64,000 nucleotides of DNA from NCBI RefSeq assembly GCF_000941055.1, contig NZ_CP007202.1:740001-804000 (forward strand), given 5' to 3'. The DNA comes from Siansivirga zeaxanthinifaciens CC-SAMT-1 (lineage in GTDB: Bacteria; Bacteroidota; Bacteroidia; Flavobacteriales; Flavobacteriaceae). Shown here in pieces: positions 55,364 to 62,836 of this stretch (position 1 is the first letter of the stretch; each line of letters begins with the position of its first letter). A program made the translations under genes and the position numbers. A model generated the notes under the pieces. That model had not been told where the DNA came from. It searched no databases and saw nothing but the letters and a program-made list of their open reading frames with translations.

Positions 55364-56212
55364 TTACTGAAATGTAAAAGTGGTTTTATTTACTTGTGTA
55401 ACTCTAAAATACCCAAAAGCATAGTTTTCGGGGTTGGTTTTGTTTATACAATTCCCTTTAATTTCGGCAGCTGTAGATTCGAATGGATCGCCACCGCCAA
55501 AATACTGCTCGATTAATAATCGCATATAATTATAGTAATTTTCAGAAATTCCAAAAAGACTAATTTCAAGGGTATCTCCCGGTTCAAACGGATCTTCAGA
55601 AGTGTCTTCATCATCGGCTTTTTCAAGAAAATCGTGCATTTCTTCACCTTGAAAAAATTCATCTGAAAGCGCATCTAAATAAGGAAATAAATCGCCGGCT
55701 TCAAAATATCGAACTAAATAATAATTATCGGTTTCCAATGGATCGTCGAAAAACACATTAACATCTAGCAATTCATCATCAAAACCACCTTCAAGCGATT
55801 GGGTAATTTTTTTAATATCTACTACTGGTATTAAGGTTTCTTCGGCTTGATAAATTTCTCCATCGTAATTAATTTCTAAACGATAATGATTGTTTAAAAT
55901 GGGTACAAAGCTAGATGTGGTATAGGTTCCATCGTTTTCATTAGTAAAAACAAATGTTTCATTGGTATCGATATTTGTAACTTTTACACTGGCGTTGGTT
56001 ACCAAATTATTGTTGCTTGTCTCGAAATACGGAATAGATTTACTCAATTTTATGGTTTGATTATTACCTGAAGTCCCCTTTTGCCAATCTAAAGAAGCTT
56101 CGATAACCAATCTTATTTTGCCCGTTGGCACCTCTAAATCTATAACATCTTCACATGATGAAAACGGAAATAACATTAAACCAAGAGCGATATATTTTAT
56201 AAAAGTTTTCAT
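55364..56212 (-). CDS. DUF4249 lipoprotein, partner of TonB-dependent receptor
   Basis: A 282-residue lipoprotein: signal peptide ending in PFSSC (Cys20), then EDVIDLEVPTGKIRLVIEASLDW, which is typical of DUF4249. The fold is probably beta-sandwich (ASVKVTNIDTNETFVFTNENDGTYTTSSF). An acidic stretch (KADDEDTSEDPFEPGD) lies near residue 190. DUF4249 genes usually follow a TonB-dependent receptor gene, as here with a 3-base gap, and are thought to be surface components of an uptake system. Substrate unknown. Confidence 0.85.
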   Translation of the reverse strand: MKTFIKYIALGLMLFPFSSCEDVIDLEVPTGKIRLVIEASLDWQKGTSGNNQTIKLSKSIPYFETSNNNLVTNASVKVTNIDTNETFVFTNENDGTYTTSSFVPILNNHYRLEINYDGEIYQAEETLIPVVDIKKITQSLEGGFDDELLDVNVFFDDPLETDNYYLVRYFEAGDLFPYLDALSDEFFQGEEMHDFLEKADDEDTSEDPFEPGDTLEISLFGISENYYNYMRLLIEQYFGGGDPFESTAAEIKGNCINKTNPENYAFGYFRVTQVNKTTFTFQ

Positions 56213-56215
56213 GTT

Positions 56216-58591
56216 TTAAAATTTAAAATTATAGGTTACTGAAGGAATAATACCAAAAATTGAGATTCGGGTTGCTTCATTTAATCCTGTATCAATATTC
56301 TGATTAAAAGAAATGGAAGCCGCATTTCTTCTATTATAAACATTATAAATACCAAAAACCCACTCGCCATGCCATTTTTTATCTGCTCTTTGGGTTGGAC
56401 TGTAAGTTGCCGAAAGATCTAGCCTGTGGTAAGCTGGCAATCGGTCTTCGTTTCTTCCCGAATAGGTTGCTATCGATAAGCCTTCGTAAGTATATTGTCC
56501 GTTAGGATATGTAACGGGCCTTCCTGTTTGAAATACCAAATTCGAACTAAATTGCCATTTATTATTCAACTCATAATTTGCTGTAAGTGAGATATCATGC
56601 GTTCTGTCGTATGGTGTATTGTACCAATTTCCTGAATTTATCCCCGGACCACCTGCTATACCTCCTAAAGTACGTTGTTCGGACTTAGACAAGGTATACG
56701 CCAGCCAACCTGTAAAATTACCTTTATGTTTTTTAAAAAGAATTTCTAAACCATAGGCTCGGGCTTCACCATTTAAAATTTCGGTTTCTATATTATTGTT
56801 CCCTATTAAATTGGAGCCATCTATATAATCAATTCGATTGTTAATGGTTTTGTAATAGGTTTCAATTTCTAGGGAATACCTTTTATTATTAATGTTTTTA
56901 AAATATCCTAAAGCAAATTGATTCCCTATTTGAGGTTTAATATACTGCCCACTGGGTGTCCAAACATCTAGTGGTGTTACAGAGGCCGTATTGGACAGCA
57001 AGTGCAAGTATTGTGTTGATTTTGTGTAACTTAACTTAATAGATTGGTCGTCATTTAACTGGTAAGACAAGCCCAAACGTGGTTCGAAATTACTGTATGT
57101 TTTAATGGTTTCTCCCTTGCTAATAAACGTTTCGTCTACTTCGGTACCACGCTCGTAAATACCCAATTCTTGATTATATTTAACCGGTTGATTGTTTTCG
57201 TAAGTACTTAAATTTTGACCACCTAATCGGGAAAAAGAACTCACTCTAAAACCGTATTGTGCGGTTAATTTGTTAGATAATTCATGCTCTGCGTTTAAAT
57301 AAAAACCACTTTCTATGGCTCTTTTGGTATCTAATTTTAAATAATTTACAGGAGACGTTTCGGTTGTTGGATTTATTTCTCCCGGATTCAAATTATAAGT
57401 GATGGCACTGGCTCCAAAATCTAATTTTAACTTGCTATTTACATAGTATTTTAAATCGTATTTAAGGTTAAAATTTTTAATATCTGCAATCCAATCTAAC
57501 TCAATAAAATCGAGAATAATTTGATAATCATATTTACTATAAATTAATGATAAATTTGAAAATAATTTATCGTTAAAAACATGATTCCATCGCAGATTGG
57601 CCGTGGCATTCCCATAATTATTTTTAATAAAATTTGAAAGGTTAAAAACATCTCTTCCGAAGTATCCAGAAAGGTAAAATTTGTTGTTATTATTTAGTTC
57701 ATAATTTGCTTTTAAATTTAAGTCGTAAAATGAAATTTTATCGTCTTTAAAATCTTCTGAAGCATTTAAAAATAAGTGTGCATACGAAGAACGTCCGGCA
57801 ACCAAAAAAGAACCTTTATCGCTTAAAATAGGCCCTTCTGCAGCAAGTCTGCTAGAAATTAAACCAATACCTCCAGAAAAGCCAAAATCTTTACTATTTC
57901 CATCTTTTTGACGCACATCTAAAACAGACGATACACGTCCTCCATATTTGGCTGGAATATCGCCTTTATATAGATTAATATCTTTAATAGCATCTGCATT
58001 AAAAATGGAGAAAAAACCAAAAAAATGTGAGGTATTATAAATAATAGCTTCATCTAAAAGTACCAAGTTTTGGTCTACAGCACCACCGCGAACATTAAAA
58101 CCCGAAGAACCTTCACCATTATTAGTAACGCCTGGAAGCAATTGAATAGATTTTAATATATCAATTTCACCCAAAACGACTGGAATCTTTTTTATGGTTC
58201 CAGAACTGAGTTTAGAAACACTCATTTGAGGCTTTTTAATATTAATCTCATCGGTGTTTTCGGCCAAAATAACTACTTCATTTAAAGAGGTTGCAGAAGG
58301 CTCTAATTCGAAATTTAAATTGAAATCCTGGTTTAAATCAATTTCCTGTGACAAGGTATTATACCCTAAATAAGAAATTGCTAGCATATAACGCCCTTCT
58401 GGAGCCGATAAAGAATAAAAACCGTATTCGTTTGTTACAGAGCCGTAAGAAGTATTTTTTAAGGCAACCGTAGCGCCTAAAAGGGTTTCGCCATTACTGG
58501 CATCTTTAATTGATCCACGAATATTATACTTTTCTTGAGCTTGTAAAACAATGCCCATAAAAAGAGTAAAACTTAATAAAAGGTTTCTCAT
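56216..58591 (-). CDS. TonB-dependent outer-membrane receptor
   Basis: About 791 residues. From the ATG at 58591 it has a clean signal peptide (MRNLLLSFTLFMGIVLQAQ); an in-frame ATG at 58627 would add 12 basic residues before it. Then come a carboxypeptidase-regulatory-like beta domain (YNIRGSIKDASNGETLLGATVAL..YLGYNT), a plug (ILKSIQLLPGVTNNGEGSSGFNVRGGAVDQNLVLLDEAIIYN) and a beta-barrel ending in YNFKF with terminal Phe. It imports a ligand using TonB energy. Not a SusC type by length (SusC about 1000 aa). Forms a pair with the DUF4249 gene. Confidence 0.92.
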   Translation of the reverse strand: MRNLLLSFTLFMGIVLQAQEKYNIRGSIKDASNGETLLGATVALKNTSYGSVTNEYGFYSLSAPEGRYMLAISYLGYNTLSQEIDLNQDFNLNFELEPSATSLNEVVILAENTDEINIKKPQMSVSKLSSGTIKKIPVVLGEIDILKSIQLLPGVTNNGEGSSGFNVRGGAVDQNLVLLDEAIIYNTSHFFGFFSIFNADAIKDINLYKGDIPAKYGGRVSSVLDVRQKDGNSKDFGFSGGIGLISSRLAAEGPILSDKGSFLVAGRSSYAHLFLNASEDFKDDKISFYDLNLKANYELNNNNKFYLSGYFGRDVFNLSNFIKNNYGNATANLRWNHVFNDKLFSNLSLIYSKYDYQIILDFIELDWIADIKNFNLKYDLKYYVNSKLKLDFGASAITYNLNPGEINPTTETSPVNYLKLDTKRAIESGFYLNAEHELSNKLTAQYGFRVSSFSRLGGQNLSTYENNQPVKYNQELGIYERGTEVDETFISKGETIKTYSNFEPRLGLSYQLNDDQSIKLSYTKSTQYLHLLSNTASVTPLDVWTPSGQYIKPQIGNQFALGYFKNINNKRYSLEIETYYKTINNRIDYIDGSNLIGNNNIETEILNGEARAYGLEILFKKHKGNFTGWLAYTLSKSEQRTLGGIAGGPGINSGNWYNTPYDRTHDISLTANYELNNKWQFSSNLVFQTGRPVTYPNGQYTYEGLSIATYSGRNEDRLPAYHRLDLSATYSPTQRADKKWHGEWVFGIYNVYNRRNAASISFNQNIDTGLNEATRISIFGIIPSVTYNFKF

Positions 58592-58746
58592 TTTTCTTTT
58601 TCTAATAGTGAATTTTAAGGTGAACAATAACCGTTTTCAAGCAACTGAAAAGATATATACCACCGCAATTTTTTTTATTTAAAAATAAGTAATAATAATT
58701 AATATAAGCGAAAGTCTTTTATTACAATGAAATATATAAAATAAAA

Positions 58747-58768
58747 AAGCCTCGACATGTCGAGGCTT
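58747..58768 (-). terminator. Intrinsic terminator after the OmpH-like gene
   Basis: A perfect 22-base palindrome (core CCTCGACATGTCGAGG) is followed on the minus strand by TTTTTTAT, 22 bases beyond the OmpH-like stop. GC-rich in an AT-rich setting, it is a clear factor-independent terminator. Confidence 0.9.
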
Positions 58769-58789
58769 GTAAATATAAAGATAAAAATC

Positions 58790-59305
58790 TTATTTTTTAT
58801 AAGCAGCATTTAAAGCTTCTAAAACGTCTTTAGTTAAATCGTTTTCTTCGGTACCATACATTACAGTAGCAGAAGCATCACTAGTGCCTAAAACATAGCT
58901 ATACCCATTTTTCTTACCATAATCTTTAACAAAACGCTTTACTTTTACAATTACAGAGTCCATTTCTGTTTGAAATGCTTGTTGAATTTGTTGTTGCTCA
59001 GCTTGCATTTGTTGTTGTAATTGTTGTTGCTTTTGTTGTAAACCACCCATAATTTGTTGTGCTTGTTGCTGTGAAGCTTTTTGGGCAGCAACTTGGGCTT
59101 GTTGAACTTCTTGCTGAAAAGCTTGACCTATGCTATCTGCTCTTTTTCTAAAAAGCTCATCTTTACCTTGAAACTTTGTTTCTAAATCTTTTTTCTCTTG
59201 ATAATCGTTAATAATAATTCCATTATCAACAAAGCCGATTTTTGCTTGTTTTTGACAAGAGGTAAAAACGAAAGCTAAGGCTACTACATAAAATATATTT
59301 TTCAT
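58790..59305 (-). CDS. OmpH/Skp family lipoprotein, Gln-rich
   Basis: A 171-residue lipoprotein (lipobox FVFTSC, Cys17). After KIGFVDNGIIINDYQEKKDLE, typical of the Skp/OmpH start, a long helical coiled coil extremely rich in Gln runs from about residue 60 to 120 (QQMQAEQQQIQQAFQ-like), and the C-terminus returns to the conserved VKDYGKKNGYSYVLGTSDASATVMYGTEENDLTKDVLEALN. Skp-type proteins are periplasmic chaperones for outer-membrane proteins; here lipidation would tether it. Monocistronic, with its own promoter and terminator. Confidence 0.88.
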   Translation of the reverse strand: MKNIFYVVALAFVFTSCQKQAKIGFVDNGIIINDYQEKKDLETKFQGKDELFRKRADSIGQAFQQEVQQAQVAAQKASQQQAQQIMGGLQQKQQQLQQQMQAEQQQIQQAFQTEMDSVIVKVKRFVKDYGKKNGYSYVLGTSDASATVMYGTEENDLTKDVLEALNAAYKK

Positions 59306-59331
59306 TTATTTTGGTTTTTTTAAAATCCGAA

Positions 59332-59339
59332 CAAATGTA
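59332..59339 (-). promoter_or_regulatory. Candidate -7 promoter box for the OmpH-like gene
   Basis: The minus strand reads TACATTTG, 26 bases before the ATG at 59305. A -33 element is not clear. Confidence 0.5.
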
Positions 59340-59434
59340 ATAAAGTAAGTGATAAATAAAATAGTTTTTAATTTATTTTACATCATAATTAAAAATGATA
59401 TAAATAAAACACTATTATAATTTTTTATTATTAA

Positions 59435-59520
59435 AAACGGCGCTATTTAAAGCGATTTAAGCGCGTTTTAAAAAAAGGCTTGGTATTTGGACGTTTTACC
59501 TTAAAATACGCGAACCATGC
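59435..59520 (-). other. Two tandem GC-rich hairpins after the methyltransferase gene
   Basis: The gap 59306-59528 holds two stem-loops that stand out from AT-rich surroundings. The first after the gene (59520-59478) has broken stems GCATG/CAAGC and GTATTT/AAATAC followed on the minus strand by CTTTTTTT; the second (59468-59435) pairs AAACGCGCT with AGCGCCGTTT (one bulge) and is followed by TTTAATAATAAAAAA. They may be tandem terminators or a small structured RNA. Confidence 0.5.
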
Positions 59521-59528
59521 TTTTTAAA

Positions 59529-60395
59529 TTAATTTTCGCTTCTTTTTAAGATATAAATTAGCGATGAACACTCTTTTGATCGCAAAGATTTTAAATTTGA
59601 TAGCATCCCAATATAAATTCCTTTTAGAAAATTCATTTTTCCTGTTTTATACTTTTCAGAAAGCAAACTAACATAGAAGGTATCAAAATACATTGGTTTT
59701 ACATCTACCAATTGAAAGCCTGCATGAGAAAAAAGTTTTGAAATAGCTGTTTTATTAAAATGCCATAAATGTCTCGGCACATCGAAAGCTGCCCAAAAAG
59801 ACTTATAATAATTTGCATCAAAACTGTTATGGTTGGGAACTGCAATAATTAATGTGCCGTCTAATTTTAATAATGTTTTAATTGTATGAATTTGTTGATC
59901 GAGATTTGGCACATGCTCTAAAACATGCCATAAAGTTATAACATCAAAACTATTTGCTTTTAAAGAAGCTGCATCGGTAACATCCAGAACTTTGCCATTT
60001 GTTTTGTTGTTTGCTATTTCGCGGGCCTGTAGGTTTGGTTCTAAACCAGAAACATTCCAATTGTTTTCTTGAGCTACTTTTAAAAATTCGCCGGTTCCGC
60101 AACCAATATCTAATAATTGTTTAGATGATGTTGAATACTTATTTATAAGTTGTAATTTTTGTTTTAAAGCTATGCGACGTACTGCATGATACATTTTTTC
60201 AAACAAATTGCGTTTAGCATCGGTATGCGAAATATAATCGTCGCTTATATAATAGTCTGATAATTTATCTAAAGATGGCTGGGGCGTTGTTTCTAAAAAT
60301 CCGAATTGAGAATTCTGTTTTAATTGAAACCACTCTCCCGAAACAGAAAAATCTTTTACTTCAAGGTAGCTTTTATTTGATGGTTCTTTAAGCAC
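59529..60395 (-). CDS. Class I SAM-dependent methyltransferase
   Basis: A 288-residue protein. The N-terminal part (WFQLKQNSQFGFLETTPQPSLDKLSDYYISDDYISH) resembles family members lacking the zinc-binding Cys cluster. The Rossmann fold carries motif I LLDIGCGTGEFLKVAQ (about residues 93-108), an acidic LEPNLQ, and VITLWHVLEHVPNLDQQ. NHNSFDANYYKSFWAAFDVPRHLWHF is typical of the bacterial group acting on sugars or lipids. Substrate unknown. It is separated from mnmG by a terminator. Confidence 0.88.
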   Translation of the reverse strand: MLKEPSNKSYLEVKDFSVSGEWFQLKQNSQFGFLETTPQPSLDKLSDYYISDDYISHTDAKRNLFEKMYHAVRRIALKQKLQLINKYSTSSKQLLDIGCGTGEFLKVAQENNWNVSGLEPNLQAREIANNKTNGKVLDVTDAASLKANSFDVITLWHVLEHVPNLDQQIHTIKTLLKLDGTLIIAVPNHNSFDANYYKSFWAAFDVPRHLWHFNKTAISKLFSHAGFQLVDVKPMYFDTFYVSLLSEKYKTGKMNFLKGIYIGMLSNLKSLRSKECSSLIYILKRSEN

Positions 60396-60440
60396 GAATA
60401 GAAATTAATTGTATTAATTATTTTAAAAAACGAATAAAAA

Positions 60441-60470
60441 AATAAGACGTTCCACGTGGAACGTCTTATT
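60441..60470 (-). terminator. mnmG terminator hairpin containing a parS-like core
   Basis: A perfect 30-base palindrome (15-bp half sites) lies 12 bases past the mnmG stop and is followed on the minus strand by TTTTTATT, so it is a textbook intrinsic terminator. Its centre at 60449-60462 is GTTCCACGTGGAAC, the same 14-mer found in the mnmG leader and identical to parS cores of other bacteria. Confidence 0.85.
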
Positions 60471-60481
60471 AAATTTTTTAA

Positions 60482-62353
60482 TTATCGACCCATATAAACT
60501 AATAACACCGAAATGTCATTAGGCGATACACCACTAATTCTTGAAGCTTGAGAAACGGTTGTAGGCTGAATTTTTTTAAGTTTTTCACGTGCTTCAAAAC
60601 TCATCGATTTAATTTGAGAGTAGTCAAAATCGGCTGGGATTTTTACATATTCCAATCGGGTTAATTTATCGGCATTATTTTTTTCTTTTGAAATATAGCC
60701 AGAATATTTTACCTGAATCTCGGCTTGTTCGATTACTTCGTTGTCTAAATTATTTTCGTTTATATAAGCCTCAACAAGATCAAACTTACGCATATCGTCT
60801 ATGGTGATATTTGGTCTTGAAAATATTTTAAACATTTTATCAGACTGTCTAATTGGTGAAGAATCTTTTAATTCTAAGACCGGATTTGCTACCTCTGGCT
60901 TCACACTGGTTTCAGCAAAAAACTGAACAAATTTCTCAGCTTCGTTATGCTTTTGCTCCATTCGCTTTAATCGTTTTTCGCTAGCCAAACCAATCTCATA
61001 TCCTTTAGGCGTTAATCGTAAATCGGCATTATCTTGTCTTAATAAGGTTCTATATTCTGCACGTGATGTAAACATTCTATAAGGCTCTTCCGTTCCTTTT
61101 GTAATTAAATCATCTATCAAAACACCAATGTAGGCTTCATCTCTTTTAAGAGTAAACGGATCTTTCTCTTGCACTTTTAAGCTTGCATTTATACCAGCCA
61201 TTAAACCTTGAGAAGCCGCTTCTTCATAACCTGTAGTTCCATTTATTTGACCTGCAAAATACAAACCTTCTACGAGCTTAGTTTCTAAAGTATGCTTTAA
61301 TTGTGTAGGTGGAAAATAGTCGTATTCAATAGCATATCCTGGTCTAAAAAACTTCACATTTTCAAAACCAACTACAGAGCGTAAGGCTTTAAATTGAACA
61401 TCTTCTGGAAGCGAAGTTGAGAACCCATTCACATAAACTTCACAGGTATTCCAACCTTCGGGCTCAACAAATAATTGATGCCTATCCTTATCTGCAAACC
61501 TGTTAATTTTATCTTCTATAGATGGACAATAACGCGGACCTAAACTTTTAATACGGCCGTTAAACATGGGTGATCTATCGAAGCCTTCGCGCAGTAAATC
61601 GTGTACTAATTCACTGGTATATGTCATATAACAAGACCGCTGGTTTTGTAATGGTTTAGTGATATCTAAATACGAAAATTTCTCTGGATTCTCATCACCC
61701 GGCTGTTCGACCATTTTTGAATAATCAAGCGAACGACCATCAACACGGGGTGGCGTTCCTGTTTTCATTCTACCAGAATCAAAACCTAAAGACACCAATT
61801 GTTCTGTTATGCCTGTAGCCGCTTTTTCCCCTGCTCTACCTCCTCCGAAATTTTTATCACCAATATGAATTAAGCCATTTAAAAAAGTGCCATTTGTTAA
61901 CACAACCGACTTACCTTTTATCTCGACACCCAACGATGTTTTAACACCAACAACCCGATGATTTTCTATAAGCAAACCACCTACCATTTCTTGGTAAAAA
62001 TCTAAATTAGGTGTCCCCTCTAACAACATTCGCCAGTCTTCAGCAAACCGCATACGGTCACTTTGCACTCTCGGACTCCACATGGCTGGTCCTTTAGATT
62101 TGTTTAGCATCTTGAACTGTATAGCCGAGGTATCAGATACAATACCGCTATACCCTCCAAGCGCATCAATTTCGCGAACAATTTGCCCTTTAGCAATACC
62201 GCCCATAGCAGGATTACAAGACATTTGAGCAATGTTTTGCAAATTCATTGTAACAAGTAATGTTTTACTACCCATGTTAGCAGCTGCCGCAGCAGCTTCG
62301 CTACCTGCATGGCCAGCACCAACAACTATAACATCATAAACATCATTAAACAT
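60482..62353 (-). CDS. mnmG: tRNA uridine-5-carboxymethylaminomethyl modification enzyme MnmG (GidA)
   Basis: A 623-residue FAD protein that with MnmE modifies the wobble uridine of several tRNAs. GAGHAGSEAAAAAANMGS near residue 12 binds FAD; CNPAMGGIAKGQIVREIDALGG, MKTGTPPRVDGRSLDY, YCPSIEDKINRFADKDRHQLFVEPEG and PPTQLKHTLETKLVEGLYFAGQINGTTGYEEAA are conserved blocks. Length is normal. No rsmG, parA or parB gene lies next to it. The gene is flanked by two identical 14-bp palindromes, one in the leader and one in the terminator. Confidence 0.98.
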   Translation of the reverse strand: MFNDVYDVIVVGAGHAGSEAAAAAANMGSKTLLVTMNLQNIAQMSCNPAMGGIAKGQIVREIDALGGYSGIVSDTSAIQFKMLNKSKGPAMWSPRVQSDRMRFAEDWRMLLEGTPNLDFYQEMVGGLLIENHRVVGVKTSLGVEIKGKSVVLTNGTFLNGLIHIGDKNFGGGRAGEKAATGITEQLVSLGFDSGRMKTGTPPRVDGRSLDYSKMVEQPGDENPEKFSYLDITKPLQNQRSCYMTYTSELVHDLLREGFDRSPMFNGRIKSLGPRYCPSIEDKINRFADKDRHQLFVEPEGWNTCEVYVNGFSTSLPEDVQFKALRSVVGFENVKFFRPGYAIEYDYFPPTQLKHTLETKLVEGLYFAGQINGTTGYEEAASQGLMAGINASLKVQEKDPFTLKRDEAYIGVLIDDLITKGTEEPYRMFTSRAEYRTLLRQDNADLRLTPKGYEIGLASEKRLKRMEQKHNEAEKFVQFFAETSVKPEVANPVLELKDSSPIRQSDKMFKIFSRPNITIDDMRKFDLVEAYINENNLDNEVIEQAEIQVKYSGYISKEKNNADKLTRLEYVKIPADFDYSQIKSMSFEAREKLKKIQPTTVSQASRISGVSPNDISVLLVYMGR

Positions 62354-62370
62354 ACTTTTATATTTTAATT

Positions 62371-62386
62371 TGTTCCACGTGGAACA
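62371..62386. promoter_or_regulatory. parS-like 16-bp palindrome in the mnmG leader
   Basis: TGTTCCACGTGGAACA is a perfect 16-bp palindrome 18-33 bases before the mnmG ATG. It matches the ParB-binding parS consensus (TGTTnCACGTGnAACA in B. subtilis and Pseudomonas type). It lies downstream of the TATATTTG box at 62413-62420, so bound protein could also block mnmG transcription. Confidence 0.65.
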
Positions 62387-62412
62387 TGTATTCTATTTAA
62401 AAAATTAAAATG

Positions 62413-62420
62413 CAAATATA
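62413..62420 (-). promoter_or_regulatory. Candidate -7 promoter box for mnmG
   Basis: The minus strand reads TATATTTG, about 60 bases before the mnmG start and directly after the ybeY stop. It implies a leader of about 50 bases that contains the parS-like palindrome. Confidence 0.45.
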
Positions 62421-62425
62421 CAGAA

Positions 62426-62836
62426 TTAACCTAGTTGATTTAGATAGTAATCTTCTTTAGTACGCATCAATTGCTCGTCCGATTCCGTCTTATCTTTGTA
62501 GCCGCAATAATGTAAAACACCATGCACCATAACACGATGCAATTCGTTTTCAAAGGCCGTATTAAATTCTAAAGCATTTTCACGTACACGTTCTACAGAA
62601 ATGAAAATATCGCCTTGTATAAGTTTTCCGACGGTGTAATCGAAGCTAATAACATCGGTTAAGGTGTCGTGATCTAAGAATTCTACGTTCAATTTGTGTA
62701 AGTATTCGTCATCACAAAACACATAATTAATCTCTTCTAATTTAAATCCTTCATCGGCAATGGTATTGGTAATCCATTTTGCAATGCTGTCTTCATTAGG
62801 AATTAAAAAATCGGTTTCGTAGTTAAAATTAATCAT
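62426..62836 (-). CDS. ybeY: Endoribonuclease YbeY (rRNA maturation factor)
   Basis: A 136-residue zinc-dependent RNase involved in 16S rRNA processing and ribosome quality control. VEFLDHDTLTDVISFDY and VMVHGVLHYCGYKDK are the family motifs. Zinc ligands His105 and His109 are present; the third ligand His of E. coli (GYDH) is Asp115 here (GYKD), a change I recall as common in Bacteroidota. It overlaps the DUF4175-like gene by 8 bases. Confidence 0.92.
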   Translation of the reverse strand: MINFNYETDFLIPNEDSIAKWITNTIADEGFKLEEINYVFCDDEYLHKLNVEFLDHDTLTDVISFDYTVGKLIQGDIFISVERVRENALEFNTAFENELHRVMVHGVLHYCGYKDKTESDEQLMRTKEDYYLNQLG

